DNA of 64,000 bases from Amoeboaphelidium protococcarum (Eukaryota; Aphelidiomycota; Aphelidea): contig JALECJ010000254.1 in assembly GCA_023515745.1 (NCBI GenBank), forward strand, positions 496,001 to 560,000, read 5' to 3'. Of this stretch, positions 24,201-34,776 are shown one piece after another (within the stretch, counting starts at the first letter, position 1; each line of letters starts with the position of its first letter). The notes under the pieces were generated by a model, which ran no database searches, was not told where the DNA came from, and saw nothing but the letters and a program-made list of their open reading frames with translations. The position numbers were made by a program, and so were the translations under genes.

Positions 24201-27041
24201 TCAAAGCTCATTTACTCTAGTCAAATACCGCACAATATCACCGACAAGTTCCAGTTCATTGGAATTGAGAGCTTTTTTGAGAAGAGATATTTACAGTTCT
24301 TTTGTGACGGCCGTTGGCTATTGAGTCTGCAATATAATCAGACAAGATGCGGCCACCTGCACCTCTTCAGCTTCTAAACATTATTAAAACAACTAGAGAG
24401 GACTACCCACCACAGAGAAGAGGTAATCCCACATCGTAAACTCTGTCTTCCTTGCGCAATTCACAACAATCTTGCGATACTGCTAGAAATTCTATAGATA
24501 CTAGATCAACCGAGGAAGCATATTTTTGGTTGATGGAGATATAACTTGGTTATCTGAGAACATTTAAAACTCTTGTGCCACCACTTTATGAAGCATTATC
24601 TCCATCGAGTGACCGAAATACTCAAAGTCTTGAAAGAAGGCACCAAACTCCAGAGCTTCCTGATAGAATTACTAATCCAAAAGACTCTTGACAAAATAGT
24701 GAATAAATAGAAATGTCTTTCCATGCGACTGGAATTAAAGTGCATGCAAATTCTCACCAATATTAAAACCTGCGTTAGACTACATTGTCAAAGACTATTC
24801 CACGCCAACAATGATTCCCTTATGGAATAGAACGCCAAACGGGTAAAAGTCGAGCTTCAATTCTAATGGCTTTCTAGGAGCCCATCTAAAGTCCACAGAT
24901 GTTTATAGAAGCAAATTAATCCATATCCTAACTCTGTGGCCGTCATAAGCCCATAAAGCGTTAAACATGGTCCCAATTGGTTTGCGCGGATAGAACGGCC
25001 AACAAAATTCAATCTTTTACGCAATCAAACAAGACTGTGAGCTTTCACTGCTATCGATAGACTGAGGGTATGGTGGATTAACGAGTGATAAATCACCTCC
25101 AGAAAGGACAATATAAGGAGCATCTTTAATACGCTCATTGAGATTCGAATAATCCGTGATAGGCAGAAACCAATCTATAAACTATAAGCACAGCGGTGAA
25201 GTTGATAAAGTATTTAAAGATTACTCTGATAATAATCGCATCTACAGGAAAGAATTACCACTAGCTACAGCATCTTCAAGCACATAATGCATCACTTAGA
25301 GTTCATCATCAACCACTAGCAAATGATTATAAAGAATGTTCAGCTTTATAAGTTGACTCTACAGCGGAACTGATATCAGGACTTTTGATGGATCAAGTGA
25401 TTATCTTGAGTCCACCACTATCAATGCTTTCTCCTTCTAAATATGATCAAAAACACCAGCTATAAGGTAATGCTTAAACCAAATAAGGCCGCCTTAAACT
25501 TCGTATCTATTCTCGCATTCTTCATTTACGAATAACTTCCACTTATTATAAGACTTTTGATATATAGCAAAGCCTCTGCGCCCGGCCACAGCGATTCGAC
25601 TGCCATCATTATTGGCACATGCATAACGCACTGGACCTTGCAACTGAATATATTGTTACGGAATAAGCACCACTTTGTATACACTAACAGGATGAACAGG
25701 CTCAACATTCTACTTAACATCAACGTCTGAGTGATTATATAGATGTAAACTATCAGCAGATATTAAAAATGGATTTCTCATGTTATCTTTAACATTGCAT
25801 GTGGTCAATGAATTCTTACCAAATTGCATTTACACCACCTGACTGTCAGCGCGAGATACTATATTCAAAGAGTAGCTCATGAAATCCCAAAATAGTGCAT
25901 TACCGTTGTTCATGATAACAGATTAATTTTCATTATTATTACCATTACTGAACGTAAATTACTCACCTCTATTCGTAATCGTACTGAATATACATTTGCC
26001 AAAGACAGAATAAACAGTTAATCCACCTGCCGCATAACTCAGCGCCATAGCATATCCATCGTGTGTCCAACTAAATGCGCTAGTTGATCCACCAGATTCA
26101 TAACTCGGACATTTGATCTTGTTAACTTGTCTCGTCTTCAATTACCCAGAGACTCTATAATTAATAAGCAGACCATCAGAAGTAAGAACAGTTAGCAACC
26201 TAAAAGGAGCATTAAAAGCAATAGATTTAATTTTCAATACAACGTCCACATCATCCACGTCGCGACATGACAGATGAGCAAATTCTCTATACTATGCATC
26301 TTTATCAGCAGGTGATAGCAATGAAGACACCTTGTATAAGAACATTGAATCATCATCCAGGCATAGTACAGCAATATCCATAAGAGTATCAACATGTACC
26401 GATTTCAGATTACTGCCGGTATTGTCAATATGATACACCAAGTCCTGAAATAAGTCCTTGTTAGTTTCCCTGATAAGTCCGTCTGATGTAGATAATTAAA
26501 GTATCGACTGAGAGTCTTTCAGAAAGACAAGTACACATTCAGGAGACAGGAACGCTGCATCTTATATGGTATGACTCAAGCTGTATTGACCAGCTAAAGC
26601 CAACTTTACAGAGGCAATATTAAATCCTGCATCTATAGTCTCATCTGTTTAGAAAGCAAACTGGTATCTATTCATACCACCACCATATTATTCATCACCA
26701 TTGTTTTCTGGGCTCAGCTTTAGAAGAGTAGCGGATTTATCGCACACTATTAGAATACAGTTATCATCTTGACTCCATATAATCTTACTCACTTGCTAGA
26801 CGAATACAGAATCCAACTAAATTGAACACACTCTAATCAAATTCTACACAGACAGATTCAAAATCATAAGAGAGAATTCTGAGTAAATTTTTCATACCTT
26901 AGACACATACAGTTCAAGCTAGCCATTTGATTAGAGTATACAAAAGTAGTTTCTGCTAGAGCTGACAGACCACTACCGCTAACTGATATCCTACCACGGA
27001 ATATGCTTATATATTCTAATAGTATCAGTCGCAAAATACAT
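24201..27041 (-). CDS. RIC1: RIC1, Rab6/Ypt6 GEF subunit (2 exons)
   Basis: Exon 1 is 27041-26898 and exon 2 is 26843-24201. The intron is 54 nt (GTATGA to TGTGTAG). The product has 928 residues. It starts MYFATDTIRIYKHIPWQDIS, with a WD/β-propeller N-terminal half that includes AFSWTHDGYAMALSY and GGLTVYSVFGKC, a hallmark of RIC1. The helical C-terminal half contains QYRKIVVNCARKTEFTMWDY and FSVVGSPLQLFQQCLE. RIC1 with RGP1 activates Rab6/Ypt6 at the Golgi. Many Gln codons are TAA/TAG. What looks like a donor at 25970 (GGTGAGTAA) is read through, because the TAA is Gln. The gene lies inside the 10 kb block between the inverted repeats. Confidence 0.93.
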
Positions 27042-27215
27042 GATAAACTGGTAATTACGTCTAGTTAGATTTATAACGTGGTCACTATAGGAAGAAAGAG
27101 ATGAAACACAAGGGATTGACCGCTTTTAGTTCCCCTTGATCGATCGAGTGAAGTAACGCGTTCGTAACACCTGTCAGTAAAAAGTGAGAAGTTGAATGAA
27201 AAATTATCAAGAAAT

Positions 27216-28574
27216 ATGGCTGGAATAAAGAGGAAGAGAAAGAGATAGAATAAGAGGTGGATATCGCGGGTGAATGAGGCTAAATTGAAATGCCGGTCTT
27301 CGTTGAATATCTTGAATGGTTGGATACGAAATGATTTTGCCAGTCGTCCTCTGCCTGACAAAAGTGCTTATGCTCACGATATCACTCGTATTGATGGCTC
27401 TGCAATATCACTCAAAAAATTTGAGAGGAAATATATCGTCAACTCACAGCCTGTACTTATTGATAATATAATGAACTGGTGGCCAGCTATGCGTAAATGG
27501 AACAAGCAATTCTTTAAATCATCTCCCACCTGTCAAAATCTGATGTTTCGCGTTGGTGAAGATGATAATGGCCGACCTGTGCGATTGTCTATGAAAGACT
27601 ACTTGAGATACTGTAAGCACTTGGCACCCCAGGAAGATTCGCCTCTATACATATTTGACTCTTCTTTTGGGCGTTAAAAATAGAGCGATACTACTTAAGA
27701 GTCTTCTTCAGCAACTAGATCAAAGTTGAAGTAGAATGTTAGTAATAGTAAACTGGTTGATGATTTTAGAGTGCCCGAATTCTTTCAGTAAGGTCTATTC
27801 GATTTAGAAGAGGTCCGCAGTAAACGGCCACCTCATCGCTGGATTGTTATTGGTCCTGCGAGGTCTGGCACTAATCTTCATCAAGATCCACTCGGGACAT
27901 CTGCTTGGAATGCATTAATCCAAGGCCGTAAGAGATGGATTTTGTTTCCTCCAGAGACGCGTAAAGAGCTCTTATCTCGCTAGCCTGGTGATGACTATTC
28001 TCAATATGCAACCCATCTTGATAATGAAGGTATTACATGGTTCCACACGGTGTACAACAAAATACTGAGTCTTGCTCCGGAGTAGTAAAAGTCTTTGCGC
28101 ATTGTTGACTTTATTTAAGAACGTGGTTAGTGTGTTTATGTTCCTCCCGGGTGGCATCATGTCGTTATAAATTTAGACTTTTCCATTGCAGTTACTCAGA
28201 ATCTCTCACATCCTCTCAACGCTGAGTACTCTTGGCTGAAGACGCGTAATGCACGTCCCAAATTTGCCGCCAAGCTCAAACAAGCTATTATGAATATCTC
28301 CAAGAATCCTGACTGTGATCCTAGGTGGAATCAATTCTCTGTAGTTATCAATTCTATAGAAGAGTTGAAATATGTTCCCAATCTATACTCCTCTTCCTCC
28401 TCTGACAGTGATTCTAGCTCTTCGTCATCGTCCTCGTCTTAATAATCCGTAGAGAAGGGAGCCGCTTTAAGCGTTTCATCAACAGAGAGTGAGACCGACA
28501 CGGAAAGTCAGTGCAACTGCGTCAAGTGCAAGTTAAAACGGAAGCGATAACGTAAATTGCTTGATTAGCTATGA
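27216..28574 (+). CDS. JMJD6: JmjC oxygenase, JMJD6/PSR type
   Basis: A single-exon gene of 452 residues. The JmjC core is diagnostic: [20 protein letters not shown] then [20 protein letters not shown], with the iron ligands H-x-D at residues 222-224. The distal His lies in [18 protein letters not shown] near residue 315. JMJD6 hydroxylates lysines of splicing factors and has been reported to demethylate arginine, using Fe(II) and 2-oxoglutarate. A basic N-terminus suggests nuclear targeting. The C-terminal ~80 residues are a Ser tract followed by [13 protein letters not shown], a Cys-rich basic end. The gene is divergent from RIC1 with 174 bp between starts. Confidence 0.95.
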
Positions 28575-28828
28575 CTCTCATACTTTATTACTATTTGCTT
28601 AGAGATCTTTTAGATATTGCTTTTAAGTTGCAGTTTATTAGGCTTTGAATTTGAATTTGAAATCAGCGATAGTTAAGCATCTGCAAGACATAGTATTAAG
28701 CTTGGCCGAAATCAGAGTGGCGATTTGAAAATTGCGCAAAGTTAATTTTTTCGTTTCCTCTTCATCATAACAATACTTGGAACTTTTAATTGTCATTTTT
28801 ACACGCATACTAAAATTGGAGATTAAAA

Positions 28829-30775
28829 ATGTCTGTGTATAATTTGAAAGGAATACAGACGGTGCCTACCGCTAATGAATTCATTGATATTGTGCTGTCC
28901 AAGACTATGAGAAAGACGCCGACTGTGGTGCACAAGTCTTATCAGATCTCGCGTATTAGAGCATTCTACATGCGCAAGGTGAAGTATACGCAGCAGAGTT
29001 TTGAAGAGAAATTGGAGCAGATTTTGACTGATTTCCCCAAGTTAGATGATGTACATCCATTCTACTCTGATCTGATCAATGTGCTGTATGACCGCGATCA
29101 TTACAAAATCGCCTTGGGTCACATCTTTGCTGCCAAGAATCTGATCAGTGGTGTAGGTAGAGATTATGTCCGCCTGTTGAAGTTTGGTGATTCTCTGTAC
29201 AGATGTAAGCAGTTGAAGCGTGCAGCATTGGGTAGAATGGCCACCATCATGAAGAAGCAGAAGGAGACTCTCGCGTACTTGGAGCAGGTAAGACAGCATT
29301 TGGCGCGTCTACCGGCCATTGATCCTAACACGCGTACTTTGCTCATTTGTGGTTATCCAAATTGTGGTAAGAGTAGCTTTATCAACAAATTGACGCGTGC
29401 TGAAGTTGATGTGCAACCGTACGCGTTCACCACCAAGAGTCTATTCGTTGGACATATGGATTACAAGTATCTGCGTTGGTAGGTGATTGATACTCCTGGA
29501 ATTTTGGATCATCCGTTGGAAGAGCGTAACACTATTGAGATGCTTTCCATCACTGCTTTGGCCCATTTGAGATCTTGTATCTTGTACTTTATGGATCTGT
29601 CCGAGGAGTGTGGCTATTCTATCAAACTGCAGGCATCATTGTTCAAGTCGATTTAGCCACTTTTTGCTAATAAGCCTTTGGTGTTGGTCTTTAACAAGAG
29701 CGATAAGAGAACGCTGGCAGATCTGTCTGAAGATGAGAAGCTTGAGGTTGATCAGCTTATAAAGAGTAGCGGAGTTGAGTATATTGAAGTGAGCTGCTTT
29801 AATGAGACTGGTCTGATGGAAGCAAAGTAGCTGGCCTGTGATAAGTTGCTGGCTGCGCGTGTTGAGAGTAAGCTGCGTCAATCCAACAACAAGGTTGGAG
29901 ACATTTTAGATAGAATCCATGTTGCAATGCCTGTGGAGCGTGATGACACTGAGCGACAGCCTTTCATCCCACCTTAGATGGCTCACAAAGTTAGATAGGA
30001 TGTAACAGTTCCAGAGAAGGTGCGTACTGAGCGTGATATTGAAGTTGAGAATGGCGGTGCTGGTGTTTACAATATTGATTTGAAGAAGAAATATATCCTG
30101 GCTAGCGATGAGTGGAAGCATGATATTATTCCCGAGATTATGGATGGTCATAACGTTGCAGACTTTATTGATCCTGAGATTGCTGCCAAGTTGGAGGCTC
30201 TGGAGCGCGAGGAGGAGGGACTGGTAGATGCTGGACATTATGCTGTAGAAGGAGAAGTTACTGATCCAACTGCCATAAATGCCCGTACATTAGCCAATAA
30301 GATCAAGGAGAAGAGAAAGATGATGGTGGTGCAGCATAGAATGAAGACCACCAAGCAGACATCCAAGATTGGTCTGAAAGCTAGAGCTAGATTGCGTTCT
30401 GTAAGCGAAATTGGTAAGCAATTGCAGCCGCTCGGATTAGATACTGTGGAAGCTGAGGAGAGTGCTCGTGGTAGAAAGAGAACTCGCAGTATCACGCAGC
30501 AACAAGACGAAGATGGAGACGTGCGTATGGGTGGTCGCGAGGTCTCAATCGCCAGATCAATGTCCAAGTTCAGATCCATTCCTATGCGTGATCGTAGCGT
30601 TATGGGACTGAGGGATAACAAACAGAAGTCTGAAGTCACAAACATTAAGAAGCTGAACGAGAGAAGAAATAACATGCTGGCCAAGGCTGGTGAGGCTGAT
30701 CGTGTAATCCTCACCTCAATGCCGAAGCATCTATTTGCAGGCAAGCGTAAGAATGGTAAAACTGATAGACGTTGA
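28829..30775 (+). CDS. NOG1: nucleolar GTPase NOG1 (GTPBP4)
   Basis: A single-exon gene of 648 residues, the same size as yeast Nog1 (647). The N-terminal helical bundle starts [15 protein letters not shown]. The G domain has G1 GYPNCGKSS from residue 175, G3 [14 protein letters not shown] and G4 NKSD. The long basic C-terminal tail reads [14 protein letters not shown] and ends in [14 protein letters not shown]1 assembles the pre-60S subunit. TAG supplies the Gln of [22 protein letters not shown] uses CAG, and other Gln codons use TAG, so both sets are read the same way. Confidence 0.98.
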
Positions 30776-30998
30776 TTTACTCCAATAAGCATTTAAATAT
30801 AAATTGAAGATTAGATCACTATTTTATTTTAATTAATAACGAAAGTTACTTGTCCTTTGGAAACATAACGAACGCTGCTCTTTCTCTGGGTCTCTCTCTC
30901 TTTAGTTTCAGTTTTATCATTCTTGCCAAGTTGTGATATTTATTGCCTCACTAACGATTGCGTCCGATAGAACGGAAACTTTATTTAGACAGACTAAT

Positions 30999-31541
30999 AT
31001 GGATTATAATAATTACAATAATTAGCAATAACAAGTACAATATTAATAGTAGTAGATGATGCCTGGAGCACCGGTGGAGGCTCAGAAAACAATGCAGGAT
31101 CATATTGAAATGCTCAAAAACACAAGTGTGCAACTGGCACAGATTGCCTAGTACTGTCGAAGCTTGTACGCATAGCCGCCTATGAACAAGGATCAGTACG
31201 ACTAGGTGGATATGAAAGTAAGAAGCTACGCTGCAGATGGTCTATCAACGTTTGTACAGAATCTCAATATGGCTATGGGAAGCTACGAGCAGAAGGTGAA
31301 TGAGTGTAAGCGATCAGTGCAAGATTGTGAAACAAACGTTCAATTTATCTCCACGAAACTGTCGATGATCCACGAGGAGTTGAGCCGAAAGTCTGTCGGT
31401 TTTGATAAAGATTACGCGGCCATTACGAAGCCGGAGAAACATCGAAGAATCGACCGTCCGTTTCATCTTCAAACTCTGGTCAATGCCGACAAGAAGCTGA
31501 ATCTGTTCAAGTATGATTCCATTGGACACAAGTTGATGTGA
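30999..31541 (+). CDS. ABI-family subunit of the WAVE/SCAR complex
   Basis: A single-exon gene of 180 residues. A Gln/Asn-rich start (nine of its Gln are TAA/TAG) precedes the helical ABI region: LAQIAQYCRSLYAQ (compare the family's A-YC--NY), VRSYAADGLSTFVQNLN, IHEELSRKSVGFDKDY, and a terminal YDSIGHKLM that parallels the family's LDDIGH end. ABI links WAVE/SCAR to HSPC300 and CYFIP and so controls Arp2/3-driven actin. The SH3 domain of animal ABIs is absent, as in plants and amoebae. Presence of WAVE implies pseudopod-type motility. Confidence 0.8.
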
Positions 31542-31619
31542 TGCTATCGTGTATTATTATGATGGAAATGGTGATGATGATGATAAACGTTGATATCTTT
31601 ACTTACTAGATTGTATATT

Positions 31620-32450
31620 TCATTTCCATTTGTCAAGAATCATGAAGGGGCGGTAATACCAACCATTGAGTAGAGGGAGTTACTTACTGATTCCGTGAGA
31701 TATCGTTTAGAATACGTGAGCGAAATCTCCTGGGACGATTCGTTGAGGCTTAACGCGTGCATCTACCAGACCAATATGCTGCAGTAAAATAGTCAGAGCT
31801 TCTGAACAGAACAATTGTTCATGGTCCAAGTTTACGCGACAATGTCCAATATGGTCCATTTATAGCCATGGACGCTGAGAAATGACAGCCTTAATAAACG
31901 TCCATGTTTCGTGTTTAAAGTTTAGCGTCGACCATTGCTCCAAAACGGGCATAATCTATGCATGTATTTACGATTCATATCTCTCAAACTCAAACACAGT
32001 CATTAATGGAATATGTACGTTTTGCAATTGCTCAAAGGCCACATAGTTGAAATGCCATTGCGGAAAGTCTTGAAACTTATCAGTTAGTAAAATGACACGC
32101 GACCCTCGAGTCTTACTCTCTCCAGATATTAGATCTTAGTGGGTCCATACACCATTGCTTATCTCCCAAATGTATAAATCTCGCTCATAAAATGGAATAT
32201 TAAGCGGATACCTAATAATCATTGCAATGTGAGTCCACCTTGATCTTGTCGTGAAACGCGTTATTCGCGATGTGATGAACCAACTGTCACTAAACAACAC
32301 CAGATCTCCAGTTTTCAGGCTGCTGCCCTTAAGCTGTTAATATACAATACTGTTCTTATGTGGCATTGGCTGGCAAGTTGATTGTACTTAAATCCAATAT
32401 GCACAAGAACTAAAAGGCCTATTTAAAGTGACAAATGATGGATTAGTCAT
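31620..32450 (-). CDS. permuted papain-fold (YiiX/NlpC-like) protein
   Basis: The frame is open and ends in TGA at 31620. From the Met at 32450 it gives 276 residues. Near residue 55 is LKTGDLVLFSDSWFI, then SRWTHIAMIIRYP, and towards the C-terminus DHEQLFCSEALTILLQHIGL. The order G-D-x-V-x-F, then W-T-H-x-A-M, then F-C-S-E matches circularly permuted papain-like enzymes of the YiiX/C92 type, with His and Cys as probable catalytic residues. Substrates are unknown; bacterial relatives are amidases or peptidases. The frame stays open upstream to about 32760 without an ATG and includes VSHVGVFVEVETLICDAM. The true start may therefore be further 5', possibly beyond an intron ending ATTATTGCAG. 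Confidence 0.6.
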
Positions 32451-32897
32451 CGCATCGCAGATCAACGTTTCAACTTCAACAAAAACACCCACATGGCTTA
32501 CCGTTATATCAGAGCTTTTCTCCGCTGCAATAATTAAAAATTTCAGATAATTCTATAGGCTTTTATAATGACTTATATAGTAAGACTATGTAACACGGTA
32601 GTTATAGTTGCATTCTTTTTAATACAAATCGCGAGATCGTTGAATTTGATGACGGAATTTGTAATACTGGTTTAACTATAATAGTTTATGCGATTACAAC
32701 TAATAGACACAGAAGCGTAGTTTTATCTAAGTTTAATATCAATAATAATTGAAAAATATTTAATTTAGTTATAAGACTCAAAAAAGTATTAATGACATCA
32801 AATAACATCGAAATGGCCCCTATTTCTCTTCTCCTTTTCATCTCCATCGCTCGCATATCACTTTAGTACTGTACTACAGTACTAATCTAAGATAATC
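32451..32897. other. upstream region shared by the papain-like gene and GPN2
   Basis: 447 bp. The first ~310 bp are an open minus-strand continuation of the papain-like frame, probably exon or 5' leader. The rest is AT-rich promoter, ending with a perfect palindrome beside the GPN2 start. Confidence 0.5.
32865..32883. promoter_or_regulatory. 19-bp palindrome AGTACTGTACTACAGTACT upstream of GPN2
   Basis: A perfect 9-bp inverted repeat around a central C, 14 bp before the GPN2 ATG. Its 12-mer GTACTACAGTAC recurs at 60830-60841 upstream of the ABCB gene. The overlapping CTGTACTACA is inside both large repeats (about 19687 and 38448). A binding site is possible; function is not shown. Confidence 0.4.
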
Positions 32898-33986
32898 ATG
32901 CCATACGCGCAAATTGTTATAGGGACTGCTGGTAGTGGCAAGAGCACATACTGTCAAGGCGTCAGATAGTTTATGGAAGCTCTACCCAAGTAATATAAAA
33001 AGAGACGCGTAATTCTTGTAAATTTGGATCCTGCCAATGAACTCGTGAATCAACCTATTGATCAATAGAATAGCGAGTCTTAGGATATCATGTACGATGT
33101 TGATATTAGAGATTTGATAACGCTAGAAGATGTGATGGATAAGTATTAGCTCGGATCTAATGGTAGTCTGCTGTACTGTATGGATTTCTTATATGAAAAT
33201 AAAGAGTGGTTGATGCAGTAGCTGGAATCTGCAGCCTCCGCTATTGAAGACGATCAGCACTAACTCAGCGCGACCGCTCTAACTGGCGATATTAATATGC
33301 ATGCAAACTCTGATAATAATGATAGTAAAAGTAGTAAGAATGACACAGCGAAAGAAGAAGAAGAAGATGATGATGATGACCAAGATGCAAGAGTACATTT
33401 TTTAATTGATTTTCCGGGACAAGTTGAATTATTTACCGATACCAACATGTCCACTCCAATGTTGATATAATGGCTATAAAGAGAGATGGATCTACAGGTG
33501 TGCATTGTCAGTCTGACTGATGTCACACACTGTGCCGACGCGGGGAAATACATATCATCCGTTTTGCTATCTCTCAGAATGATGCTGTGCTTAGAATTCC
33601 CGTTTATCAACGTTATGTCGAAGTTTGATTTGATCAGCACGTTTAAAGACGACCTGGCATTTGATGTGGACTATTATACACAGGTTGGGGATACATCATA
33701 TCTTTTGGATCATCTAAAACAGACTAAAGATTCTTCTTACCATCGACTGAATGAATCTTTAGTTGGACTTATAGAAGATTTTAAGTTGGTCACATTCCAA
33801 CCGCTCAGCATTGATAACAAAGACTAGATGTTGGACCTGTAAATGCAAATCGATCGCGCCACTGGATGTGGATTTACCTCTTACTCTCTAGAGAATCCCC
33901 CTTCTATCACTGATACAGATATTGAATAGTCTTAATCCGATAAATAGTAAGAGGAAGAATTTGGCGCAACTTAAAGTATGCAGTGA
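32898..33986 (+). CDS. GPN2: GPN-loop GTPase 2
   Basis: A single-exon gene of 362 residues. MPYAQIVIGTAGSGKSTYC carries the P-loop; VNLDPANELVNQP, DIRDLITLEDVMDKYQLGS, FLIDFPGQVELFTD and LAFDVDYYTQVGDTSYLLDH follow in GPN2 order. GPN GTPases assemble and import RNA polymerase II. Two oddities stand out. The family's Gly-Pro-Asn loop reads Gly-Ser-Asn (33153-33161). An acidic low-complexity insert of ~40 residues (DNNDSKSSKNDTAKEEEEDD) precedes the G3 motif. Gln codons are mostly TAA/TAG. Confidence 0.95.
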
Positions 33987-34047
33987 TAGTATAATACATT
34001 CAGTGTTGGTATATTTCATATCATTCGTTCATGCGTCTTCTCCATCT

Positions 34048-34776
34048 TCATCTCCTTTACTGTACGGTTTTTTCACAACTTATTCCAATCATGAACTGTA
34101 AGTAGTTCATAGTTGCATAATACAGCTGGGAGAAGCTGTGAATAATACAAGTGACAGATAAAAACTATATAATACTGATATAACGTTAGTAAAATTACAA
34201 GTATGTGTACAAGAGTGTGCGGTCTGGCTTCCTGAAAATAGTTTTGGAAGGCGAAGGTTGGCCTATATGAATATATTTCATGCTGACAGGAATGCCAATG
34301 TTTGGGAATAAAAAGTTACAGATGTACCATTGATAATAGCGATAATACAGTACCAAGTCCTCACTGACTACCAGTTTTTTATTGTGCACTTTCCTCTACT
34401 TTGGCGGCCGCATTGTTCGATATCGGCCCTCGGTCTAGAACGGGCTCGTTTCAGCGACAGAGCGCGCGCGAGCTTCCTAATCCGGACAACCACTCACTCC
34501 TATAGCCTAGTCAATAGAACTCACCAAGCTGGAGTACACATAATATTAGTACCAATCGATAGATCGTTTTCTGAAACGGCAGATGAGATTATTCCCAAAG
34601 AAATTGATCAAGAACTGACCCGGTTGCCATTTGGTGGTGCCCGTTTCACTCAAGCCACGTTTCAGATCTGAAACAAAGTGTGGGGGAAGAATCAAACATT
34701 CCCACTGTCTCATATCACACTCTCTTCTTCTCTTATGATAACAATCGATTATCACACTCTTATGTTCGCTATACAT
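34048..34776 (-). CDS. 242-residue ORF of repeat copy B
   Basis: Open from ATG at 34776 to TGA at 34048 under TAA/TAG = Gln. The last ~57 bp lie outside the repeat. The basic N-terminal part reads KRRRECDMRQWECLILPP, the middle FRKRSIDWYQYYVYSSL, and a later part NIGIPVSMKYIHIGQ. In the first 113 codons the two copies differ by about three silent and two replacement changes. In copy A two TGA codons interrupt it. I recognise no domain. A chance open frame of this length is unlikely but not excluded in a one-stop code. Confidence 0.35.

Noticed and set aside
25915-25975. Intron in RIC1 beginning GGTGAGTAA
   Set aside because: The frame reads straight through with TAA as Gln into the conserved NGNALFWDF segment, and exon length stays a multiple of three.
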